Source of the DNA: Streptomyces sp. SID4985
GTDB taxonomy: Bacteria; Actinomycetota; Actinomycetes; Streptomycetales; Streptomycetaceae
Assembly (NCBI RefSeq): GCF_009863025.1
Contig: NZ_WWIR01000660.1
Span: 1-33,151 of the forward strand
Length of the DNA: 33,151 nt
Direction: 5' to 3'
The position numbers and the translations under genes are program-made. The notes under the pieces were generated by a model, which did not search any database, had not been told where the DNA came from, and worked only from the letters and a program-made list of their open reading frames with translations. Below, in pieces: positions 1-6,813 of the stretch (its first letter is position 1; each line of letters starts with the position of its first letter).

Positions 1-64
1 GGGGCGGGGCGGCCGCGGGCACCTTGCCGGTGCCGGTCCGGGGCGGGGAGGCGGGCTGCGTCAT
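1..64 (-). CDS. Start of an ABC sugar-transporter permease (partial, runs off the left edge)
   Basis: Only the first 21 codons are inside the window. They read M-T-Q-P-A-S-P-P-R-T-G..., a Pro/Ala-rich N-terminus like that preceding the first membrane segment of ribose/xylose-type permeases. The ATG overlaps the TGA of the upstream ATPase gene as ATGA (61-64), so the two are very probably translationally coupled. The permease identity is inferred from operon position, because the usual order is ATPase then permease; no membrane segment is visible in the part shown. Confidence 0.6.
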   Translation of the reverse strand, partial: MTQPASPPRTGTGKVPAAAPP

Positions 65-1578
65 GACGCCGGGCTTCCTTCCATGACGAGGTCGAGGACA
101 CGGTGCTCGTCGAGTTCGCGGGCGGGCGCCGTGTGGACGACGCGGCCCTCGCGCAGCACCAGGACGCGGTCGGCGAGGCCGAGCACCTCGGGGACCTCGC
201 TGGAGACCAGCAGGACGGCGAGGCCCTCGTCGGCGAGACGGCGCACCACGGCGTACAGCTCGGCGCGGGCGCCCACGTCGACACCCCGGGTGGGCTCGTC
301 GAGCAACAGCACGCGGCAGCCGCGCAGCAACCAGCGGGCGAGGACGGCCTTCTGTTGATTGCCGCCGGAGAGAGTGCGCACGGGGACGGCGGGATTGTCG
401 GGGCGTAGGGAGAGTTCGCGGGTCGCGGCGCGCGCGGCACTCCGCTCGGCGTTCCGGTCGATCCAGCCTCCGCGCGCGAACCGGGAGAGGGAGGACACCG
501 AGACGTTGCGGGTGACGGACTCCAGCATGAGCAGGGCCTGCGCCTTGCGTTCCTCGGGGGCGAGGCCGATGCCCGCCCGCACGGCCGCGCGTACGCTGCC
601 GGGGCGGATCGGGCGGCCGCCGACCAGGACCTGGCCGGAGTCGGGCCTACGGGCGCCGTAGACCGTCTCCAGGATCTCGGACCGGCCGGAGCCGACGAGC
701 CCGGCGATCCCGACGATCTCGCCCGGCCGCACCTCCAGGCTGAAGGGGGCGAACTCACCGCTGCGGGCGAGCCCCCGGACCTCCAACACCGGCTCTCCCG
801 AAGGGGGTTCGGCAGGCCGGTCGGGGAAGACGTACTCGACGTCGCGTCCCGTCATGAGGGTGACGACCTCGCGGGTCGGGGTCGTCTTCGCGGGCAGCCC
901 GCGCGCCACGGCCCGGCCGTCCTTCAGCACGGTCACCCGGTCGCCGATGCGACGGATCTCGTCCAGGCGGTGCGAGATGTACACGACGGCGACGCCCTCG
1001 GCGGTGAGTCCGGCGACCACGCGGAAGAGGTTGTCCACCTCGTCGGGGTCGAGGGCGGCGGACGGTTCGTCCATGACGATGAGCCGTACGTCGTGGGACA
1101 ACGCCCGTGCCATGGAGACGATCTGTTGCTGGGCGGCGGACAACTCCCCCACTAAGCGGGCGGGTTCGATGTCGGGATGCCCCAAGCGGCGCAGGAGAGC
1201 CGTGGTGTTCGCGCGTGCGGTGCGGCCCCGTACGACGAATCCGGCGGTGGTGGGCTCGTGGCCGAGGTGGACGTTCTCGGCGACCGACAGGTGTTCCACC
1301 AGGTCGAGTTCCTGGTAGATGGTGGCGATGCCGAGGCGCATCGCGGCCATCGGCGAGCGGAGGACGACGGGGTCGCCGCGCCAGCGGATGACGCCGGTGT
1401 CCGGCTGGTGGGCTCCGGCCAGGACCTTGATGAGCGTGGACTTGCCCGCGCCGTTCTGGCCGAGCAGGCAGTGGACCTCGCCCTCCTGTACGTCGAGGTC
1501 GACGCCGTCGAGCGCCCGGACTCCGGGGAACGCCTTGGTGATGCCGGTCATGCTGAGCAGGGGTGGTTCCGATGCCAT
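61..1578 (-). CDS. Sugar ABC transporter ATP-binding protein, RbsA/XylG type (two ABC domains)
   Basis: The 505-residue protein has two fused nucleotide-binding domains, the normal length and layout for the CUT2 (ribose/xylose/galactose) ATPases that energise monosaccharide uptake at the cytoplasmic membrane. Domain 1 has Walker A GQNGAGKST (about residues 40-48), signature LSAAQQQ and Walker B LIVMDEPS. Domain 2 has the degenerate P-loop GLVGSGRSE that is usual in this subfamily, signature LSGGNQQK and Walker B VLLLDEPTRG. The ATG at 1578 is preceded by GAGGGG seven bases away. It overlaps the following permease start by ATGA and lies downstream of a ROK regulator on the same strand. The transported sugar cannot be read from the sequence; the periplasmic-type binding protein is not in this window. 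Confidence 0.95.
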   Translation of the reverse strand: MASEPPLLSMTGITKAFPGVRALDGVDLDVQEGEVHCLLGQNGAGKSTLIKVLAGAHQPDTGVIRWRGDPVVLRSPMAAMRLGIATIYQELDLVEHLSVAENVHLGHEPTTAGFVVRGRTARANTTALLRRLGHPDIEPARLVGELSAAQQQIVSMARALSHDVRLIVMDEPSAALDPDEVDNLFRVVAGLTAEGVAVVYISHRLDEIRRIGDRVTVLKDGRAVARGLPAKTTPTREVVTLMTGRDVEYVFPDRPAEPPSGEPVLEVRGLARSGEFAPFSLEVRPGEIVGIAGLVGSGRSEILETVYGARRPDSGQVLVGGRPIRPGSVRAAVRAGIGLAPEERKAQALLMLESVTRNVSVSSLSRFARGGWIDRNAERSAARAATRELSLRPDNPAVPVRTLSGGNQQKAVLARWLLRGCRVLLLDEPTRGVDVGARAELYAVVRRLADEGLAVLLVSSEVPEVLGLADRVLVLREGRVVHTAPARELDEHRVLDLVMEGSPAS

Positions 1579-1694
1579 GTGGGTTCCCCTCGGCGGGCGT
1601 GCGGGCCTGTTTCAGGGCGGTGCGCCGACGGGTCGGGCGGACCGGGGCAGAGCGGGGTGGTACGCGGTGGTGCGCGGGGCGTGCCCCGGTGGTG

Positions 1695-1779
1695 CTTGCG
1701 CGGTGCGGACGTGCGCTTGCGAAGTGCGGGGCGCCGTGTGCCGGACGGTGCTTACGCCGTGCCGGGCGGCGGTACTTTC
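1695..1779. promoter_or_regulatory. Cluster of CTTGCG-like direct repeats upstream of the sugar ABC operon
   Basis: Four related hexamers lie in the 252-base gap between the ROK gene and the ATPase gene: CTTGCG at 1695-1700, CTTGCG at 1716-1721, CTTACG at 1751-1756 and CTTTCG at 1774-1779. The first two are exactly 21 bp (two helical turns) apart. This layout suits an operator for a sugar-responsive regulator such as the adjacent ROK protein. The assignment is an inference; short repeats of this kind also occur by chance in GC-rich DNA. Confidence 0.3.
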
Positions 1780-1830
1780 GTGGCGCTGTTCCTGCGGGCC
1801 GTCCGGCGGTTCGGTGCCGGACGGCGGCGG

Positions 1831-3021
1831 TCACGCGGGGGAGAACAGGTGGTCGCTGATGAGGCGGGCCGCGCCGATGACTCCGGCGTTCTGGCCCAAC
1901 TCGCCCAGGACGATGGGAAGGTTGCCGGTCGCGAGGGGCAGCGACTGGCGGTAGACCTGGGTGCGGATCGCGGCGAGCAGGGTGTGGCCGAGGCCGGTCA
2001 CCCCGCCGCCGATCACCACGAGACCGGGGTTGAAGAAGCTGACGAGGCCCGCGATGACCTGGCCGGTGCGGGTGCCGCCCTCCCGGATGAGGTCGAGCGA
2101 GACGGTGTCGCCCGCGGCGGCCGCGGCGGCGATGTCGACGGCGCTCAGGGTGCCGTGCGACTCCAGCCGTGCGGCCAGCTCGGCCGAGAGGCCCTGCCCG
2201 GCCGCCTCCATCGCGTCACGGGCGAGGGCCGCTCCGCTGAAGTGGGCTTCCAGGCAGCCTCGGTTGCCGCAGGCGCAGGGGTGTCCGTCGGGCACGGCCT
2301 GGATGTGCCCGATGTCGCCCGCGCTGCCCGTGGCCCCCCGGTAGACCTCGCCGCCGACGACGATGCCGCAGCCGATGCCGGTGCCGATCTTGACGCAGAG
2401 GAAGTCGCCGACCGAGCGGGCGACGCCTGCCTGCTGCTCGCCCATCGCCATCAGGTTCACGTCGTTGTCGACCATGACGGGGCAGCCGAGTTCCTGGCTG
2501 AGCGCCTCCCGCACGGGGAAGCCATCCCAGCCGGGCATGATCGGCGGGGCGACGGGCACTCCCTCCGGGAAGCGAACCGGGCCCGGAACGCCGATCCCGG
2601 CGCCGTCGAACCCCTCCGCCAGTCCGGAGGATCTCAGCTTCGCCGCCATGGCGAGGACGTGCTCGAAGACCACGACCGGGCCCTCACGTACGTCCAGGGG
2701 CTGGTTGAGGTGGCCCAGCACCTCCAGTTCGGCGTTGGTGACGGCGACGTCGACCGAGGTCGCGCCGATGTCGATGCCGAGGAAGCGCAGGCTCGGGGCG
2801 AGCCGCAGATTGTGGGAGCGGCGCCCGCCGCGCGAGGCGGCGAGTCCGTCGGCCACGATCAGCTCCGTCTGCAGGAGACGGTCCACCTCCACGGCCAGCT
2901 TGGACCGCGACAGCTCGACCTGATCGCCCAGCTGCGCACGCGAGTGGGGACCGTGGTCGCGCAACAGGCGCAGCAGCCTGGCCTGGTGGGCGTTGGCGGG
3001 TCGTGCCGTCATGCGTCTCAC
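1831..3021 (-). CDS. ROK-family transcriptional regulator (sugar-kinase fold with N-terminal HTH)
   Basis: The 396-residue protein begins with a winged-helix DNA-binding domain (residues about 10-60; 'SRAQLGDQVELSRSKLAVEVDRL') followed by the ROK/ASKHA domain (GIDIGATSVDVAV; later GTGIGCGIV). The zinc-binding ROK signature is intact as CACGNRGCLEAHFSG. Proteins of this NagC/Mlc/XylR-type architecture usually repress sugar uptake genes and release DNA on binding a sugar; kinase activity is generally lost or minor. I chose the GTG at 3021 because GGGAGGG sits five bases upstream; an ATG at 3012 is the alternative. It lies between the laccase gene and the sugar ABC genes, all on the same strand, so it is the natural candidate regulator of the transporter and perhaps of the laccase. 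Confidence 0.9.
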   Translation of the reverse strand: MRRMTARPANAHQARLLRLLRDHGPHSRAQLGDQVELSRSKLAVEVDRLLQTELIVADGLAASRGGRRSHNLRLAPSLRFLGIDIGATSVDVAVTNAELEVLGHLNQPLDVREGPVVVFEHVLAMAAKLRSSGLAEGFDGAGIGVPGPVRFPEGVPVAPPIMPGWDGFPVREALSQELGCPVMVDNDVNLMAMGEQQAGVARSVGDFLCVKIGTGIGCGIVVGGEVYRGATGSAGDIGHIQAVPDGHPCACGNRGCLEAHFSGAALARDAMEAAGQGLSAELAARLESHGTLSAVDIAAAAAAGDTVSLDLIREGGTRTGQVIAGLVSFFNPGLVVIGGGVTGLGHTLLAAIRTQVYRQSLPLATGNLPIVLGELGQNAGVIGAARLISDHLFSPA

Positions 3022-3119
3022 GATTCCCTCCCGCCTCGAAGTGGCCGTCCGTCGCGTTCTTTCGGGGGGAACGTAGCAGCGGCTGCCGGGACTGGGAAGA
3101 AGTAGCGCGGGAATTCGTA

Positions 3120-3146
3120 CCCACTTTCTCCACTCACAGGACAAAG
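3120..3146 (-). promoter_or_regulatory. 27-bp motif upstream of the ROK gene, copy A
   Basis: Read on the minus strand it begins CTTTGTCCTG and contains GTGGAGAAA. It matches 4218-4244 upstream of the laccase gene at 22 of 27 positions. It ends 98 bases before the ROK start codon. Two near-copies at similar distances from two same-strand starts suggest a shared promoter element or operator. Confidence 0.45.
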
Positions 3147-3159
3147 CCGCGTACGGACA

Positions 3160-4137
3160 TCAGTGTTCGTGGTGCGCGGCGGTGTGGTGTCCCGTGTGGC
3201 CCGGCACGGTGCCGTCCGGCTTCGCCACCAGGAACAGCCCGGCCATGCCCATGTCGGAGTGGCTCTGCACATGGCAGTGGTACATCCAGGCGCCCGCGCC
3301 GACGTGTTCGCCCGCGATGACCTGGAAGCCGAAGGAGTCCGCCGGTCCGGTGATCTTGTTGTCGATCACCCGGCTCGGGTCGTCGGGGCCGGTCAGCAGG
3401 CCTGTGCGGTTGTCCGCCCAGCGGTGACCGTGCATGTGGAAGGTGTGGTAGTACTCGCCGTGCGTGATCATGACGATCTCGACGCGATCGCCCACCGTGG
3501 CCTCGAAGTTCGGTGTCTCCCCCGCCGCCCTGTTGTTGATCGTCATGTCGTTGAAGACGATCGTGAACTGCTTGTCCGGCAGGATGTCGCCCTTCCTGCG
3601 CACGACCACCGGGCCGTACAGGCCCTTGCGGATGCCGCCGGTTCCGTGGTCGGTGCCCACGACGTGGTCGTGGTAGTGCCAGTAACCGGCGCTGCCCGGC
3701 TGCCAGGTGCCGTCCTTGCGCCGTCCCGGTGCGTGGGTGCGCCAGGTGTAGGTGCGGGTGCCGCCGGGTTCGACGTGGCTGCCCGTCATCCGGGTCCCGT
3801 CGTTGGCGATGTCGTAGTCCACGCCGTGGACGTGGAGGCTGGCGTCGGCGTCGGTCGTGTTCTCGAACTCGATGTGCAGGGTGTCGCCCTCGACCAGTTC
3901 GATGAGCGGGCCCGGCACGGTGGCCTTGCCCTTCTCCAGGCCGTAGCCGAGCCGGCCGCCGGGCAGTTTCTCGGCGTAGAGCTTGAGGTGGCGCACCTGG
4001 CCGCCGGCCGGAGCCGTGGGCGGAGACGGTTCCGCGGCGGAGGGGGCGGAGGCCATCGACAACGTTGCCGTACCGGTCGCGGCGACCACGCCGCCCGCCA
4101 GCATCCGTCGCCCGAAAGTCCTTCTGTCCAGAGCCAT
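3160..4137 (-). CDS. Small laccase (two-domain multicopper oxidase), Tat-exported
   Basis: The 325-residue protein closely resembles Streptomyces small laccases (SLAC/EpoA type), which oxidise phenols, reduce oxygen to water and work as trimers outside the cell. The N-terminus [13 protein letters not shown] is a twin-arginine signal, so it is probably folded and copper-loaded before export. All copper-site motifs are present: [24 protein letters not shown] and [14 protein letters not shown] (the last holding the type 1 Cys, His and Met). The ATG at 4137 has GGAGA seven bases upstream; longer in-frame starts would bury the Tat signal. It ends in a short His-rich tail. It is divergent from the sugar dehydrogenase gene and upstream of the ROK gene. 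Laccases supply oxidising power for lignin-type phenols, morphogenesis or copper handling; which applies here cannot be decided. Confidence 0.97.
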   Translation of the reverse strand: MALDRRTFGRRMLAGGVVAATGTATLSMASAPSAAEPSPPTAPAGGQVRHLKLYAEKLPGGRLGYGLEKGKATVPGPLIELVEGDTLHIEFENTTDADASLHVHGVDYDIANDGTRMTGSHVEPGGTRTYTWRTHAPGRRKDGTWQPGSAGYWHYHDHVVGTDHGTGGIRKGLYGPVVVRRKGDILPDKQFTIVFNDMTINNRAAGETPNFEATVGDRVEIVMITHGEYYHTFHMHGHRWADNRTGLLTGPDDPSRVIDNKITGPADSFGFQVIAGEHVGAGAWMYHCHVQSHSDMGMAGLFLVAKPDGTVPGHTGHHTAAHHEH

Positions 4138-4217
4138 TCCGGTCTCTCCAGTGCTGTGAGGAGACGGGCGGGGAGCGGGACTGCCCGTGGGGACGGCGGC
4201 CACGGTAGAGCCGCGAT

Positions 4218-4244
4218 CCCCGTTTATCCACACCCAGGACAAAG
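4218..4244 (-). promoter_or_regulatory. 27-bp motif upstream of the laccase gene, copy B
   Basis: This is the second copy of the motif at 3120-3146 (22 of 27 identical). On the minus strand it reads CTTTGTCCTG followed by GTGTGGATAAA. It ends 80 bases before the laccase start codon and lies in the 198-base divergent promoter region shared with the ThuA/dehydrogenase gene. Confidence 0.45.
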
Positions 4245-4268
4245 TTGGTGAGATTCCGTCCGTTGCTA

Positions 4269-4297
4269 TTGGCGGGTCGTTGAAAGGCGTCTAGCTT
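4269..4297 (+). promoter_or_regulatory. Candidate promoter of the ThuA/sugar dehydrogenase operon
   Basis: TTGGCG (4269-4274) and TAGCTT (4292-4297) are separated by 17 bases, a good match to a housekeeping-sigma promoter. Transcription would begin near 4304, about 30 bases before the ATG at 4336. The -35 box departs from consensus at two positions. Confidence 0.4.
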
Positions 4298-4335
4298 CTG
4301 GCGCTGTTGCTGAGACCACGGAGGGTGGGTGACCC

Positions 4336-6813
4336 ATGCAGAGCGCACCGCATCACCGGTCGAGATCCCGGCGCGGAGCGGCCGCGGCGCTGATGGCCGG
4401 GGCCCTGGCGGCATCGCTGCTGAGCGGTGGTACGGCCGCCATGGCCAGGCCGTTACCGGACCCGAAGGCGTCGGCGCTGCCGTCGCCGCCGGGTGGCAAG
4501 AACGTCAAAGTCCTCGTGTTCCACGCCTCGGCCACCGAGGAGTCGCCGACCGTGGACGCGGGCATCGAGGCCATCGAATCCATCGGCCTGACCGGCCCCG
4601 CCGAACAGCGTTTCAAGACCGTGGCCACGGACGACGCCTCGGTCTTCACCAACGACAAACGGCTGGGCACCTTCAACGCCGTGGTCTTTCTGACCGGGGG
4701 CGGAGACGTCCTCGATCCCGAGCAGGAGGCCGGTCTCGAGGCCTACCTCAACGCGGGCGGCGGCTTCCTCGGCATCCACGACGCGGCCAGGACGGAGCCG
4801 TACTCCGACTGGTTCACCGGGCTGATCGGCGCCCGGCCCGCGACCACGAGCCCGTCCGCCGTACAGCGCGCCGTCGTCGAGGTCCCGGACCGCAGTCATC
4901 CGGCCACGAAGGACCTGCCGCTGGAGTGGAAGCGGCCCGACACCTGGTTCAACTGGGCGAGCAACCCGACCGGCAAGGTGCACACCGTCGCCAAGGTGCG
5001 GGAGAGCAGCTACCAGCCGGGGTCCGGTGCCAACGGCGTGGACCACCCGGTCTCCTGGTGCCGGGACTACGCGGGCGGGCGGTCCTTCTACACCGGAATG
5101 GGCGGCACGGTCGAGTCGTTCGCGGAGAGCGACTTCCGCGACCATCTGCGGGGCGCGCTGCTGTGGACCACCCGGCTCTCGCGCGCCGACTGCAAGGCGA
5201 CCATCGACGCCAACTACGCGGCGGTGCGCGTCACTCAGCCGAACCAGCCCGGTCAGCAGGACCAGATCGGCGAGCCGCACGGCATGGTCGTGGCGCCCGA
5301 CGGACGGGTGCTGTACATCGGCCGGGGCGGCGGCGTGAACGGCGCTCCGGTCGTCACCGACTGGAACAGCCCCGATATCGGCAAGGGCATCGGCCAGATC
5401 CACATCTACGACCCCGCGACGAAGAAGGTGACGCTCGCGGGCGCGCTGACCGTCTTCGGCAACAAGGGCGGCGGCGACGAACTGACCAAGGTCGAGGAGG
5501 GGTTGCTCGGCATCGAGCTGGACCCCGGCTTCGAGTCCAACGGCTGGGTGTATCTGCACTACACCCCGCACTCCGGCCTCGACCGCGACAAGCAGATCGC
5601 CGAACGCCGCGTCTCCCGCTTCACGTTGGACCGCGCGACGAACAAGCTGGACCTGGCCTCGGAGAAGGTCCTGCTCAAGTGGCCCGTGCAGGTGCACAGT
5701 TGCTGCCACGCGGGCGGCGGGATGGCCTGGGACTCCAAGGGCAACCTCTACATCGCCACCGGTGACAACAACTCGTCCGGATTCAGCGACGGTTACTCGG
5801 GCAACAACCCGCAGCCCAATTACAAGGGCCTGTCCTTCGCCGACGCCCGCCGCACGGCGGGCAACACGAACAACCTCAACGGCAAGATCCTGCGCATCCA
5901 CCCGGAGCCGGACGGCACGTACACCCTGCCCGAGGGCAACCTCTTCACCGGCAAGGAGCAGGACGAGGGCGGCGGCAAGACCCGCGGCGAGATCTACGTG
6001 ATGGGCGTCCGCAACCCGGCGCGGATCTCCGTCGACAAGAAGACCGACATCCTCTACGCGGGCTGGGTCGGCCCCGACGCGGGCGCGCCGAGCACCACGT
6101 GGGGTCCGGCGAAGTACGACACGTTCGCCGCGATCACCAAGGCGGGCAACCACGGCTGGCCGTTCTGCATGGGCAACAAGCAGCCCTACCGCGACCGCAA
6201 TCTGCCGGACCCGACGAAGCCGCTGGGCTGGTACGACTGCAACGCCCCGAAGAACGAGTCCCCGAACAACGACGGCCTGGTGAACCTTCCGCCCATCACC
6301 GGCAACACCATCTGGTACTCCCCGCAGGGCGGCGCCCCCGACTTCCCGCGCAACGCGGCGGGCGTGCCGAGCTACAAGAACGAGGAGGCCACCTACCTCC
6401 TGCCGTGGCTCAAGGGTGGCGGCCAGGCCACGATGGACGGCCCGGTCTACCGCTACGACGCGGCGACGGCGGGTGCGGAGGCATGGCCGCAGTACTGGGA
6501 CGGCACGTGGTTCGTCGGTGACTTCTACGATGCCGACAACCCGCGCCACGCCGTGCTCACCGACCCGAAGACCGTCGGCAAGGGCGGTCTGCCCGTCACG
6601 GCGGAGTCGCTCAAGAAGATCATCCCGGTCGGTCAGGGCGGCATCCGCAACCTCATGGACTGGAAGTTCGCGCCGGACGGTTCGCTCTACGTCCTGGACT
6701 ACGGCCGCGGCTTCTTCACCTCCGACCCCCAGTCCGCGCTGTGGCGCGTGACGTACACCGGCGGCGCGGCCACTCCCGCCGCGAAGGATCTGGCCAGGAA
6801 GGCGGCACAGTGA
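4336..6813 (+). CDS. Secreted ThuA domain / PQQ-type sugar (glucose/sorbosone) dehydrogenase fusion
   Basis: The 825-residue protein opens with a basic, Ala/Leu-rich export signal (about residues 1-37). Residues about 55-275 form a ThuA-like glutamine-amidotransferase-fold domain (VKVLVFHAS...; FLTGGGDVLDPEQEAGLEAYLNAGGGFLGIHDAA). Residues about 300-805 are a six-bladed glucose/sorbosone dehydrogenase domain (GEPHGMVVAPDGRVLYIGR; EEGLLGIELDP; HSCCHAGGGMAWD; GEIYVMGVRNPARIS; DWKFAPDGSLYVLDYG). ThuA proteins are tied to trehalose/3-keto-disaccharide use, and the C-terminal family oxidises sugars with PQQ as usual cofactor. Substrate and cofactor are inferred. The ATG follows GGAGGGTGGG. Its stop overlaps the next start (GTGA at 6810-6813), so the two are coupled; the laccase gene is divergent. 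Confidence 0.93.
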   Translation: MQSAPHHRSRSRRGAAAALMAGALAASLLSGGTAAMARPLPDPKASALPSPPGGKNVKVLVFHASATEESPTVDAGIEAIESIGLTGPAEQRFKTVATDDASVFTNDKRLGTFNAVVFLTGGGDVLDPEQEAGLEAYLNAGGGFLGIHDAARTEPYSDWFTGLIGARPATTSPSAVQRAVVEVPDRSHPATKDLPLEWKRPDTWFNWASNPTGKVHTVAKVRESSYQPGSGANGVDHPVSWCRDYAGGRSFYTGMGGTVESFAESDFRDHLRGALLWTTRLSRADCKATIDANYAAVRVTQPNQPGQQDQIGEPHGMVVAPDGRVLYIGRGGGVNGAPVVTDWNSPDIGKGIGQIHIYDPATKKVTLAGALTVFGNKGGGDELTKVEEGLLGIELDPGFESNGWVYLHYTPHSGLDRDKQIAERRVSRFTLDRATNKLDLASEKVLLKWPVQVHSCCHAGGGMAWDSKGNLYIATGDNNSSGFSDGYSGNNPQPNYKGLSFADARRTAGNTNNLNGKILRIHPEPDGTYTLPEGNLFTGKEQDEGGGKTRGEIYVMGVRNPARISVDKKTDILYAGWVGPDAGAPSTTWGPAKYDTFAAITKAGNHGWPFCMGNKQPYRDRNLPDPTKPLGWYDCNAPKNESPNNDGLVNLPPITGNTIWYSPQGGAPDFPRNAAGVPSYKNEEATYLLPWLKGGGQATMDGPVYRYDAATAGAEAWPQYWDGTWFVGDFYDADNPRHAVLTDPKTVGKGGLPVTAESLKKIIPVGQGGIRNLMDWKFAPDGSLYVLDYGRGFFTSDPQSALWRVTYTGGAATPAAKDLARKAAQ

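Noticed and set aside
1177..3105. Very long plus-strand ORF (642 codons) through the ABC and ROK genes
   Set aside because: It is antisense to two clearly conserved genes; long spurious ORFs are normal in the antisense frames of GC-rich DNA.
4453..6549. 698-codon minus-strand ORF inside the sugar dehydrogenase gene
   Set aside because: Composition is Val/Arg/Asp-rich with no domain, and the sense strand encodes a recognisable protein.
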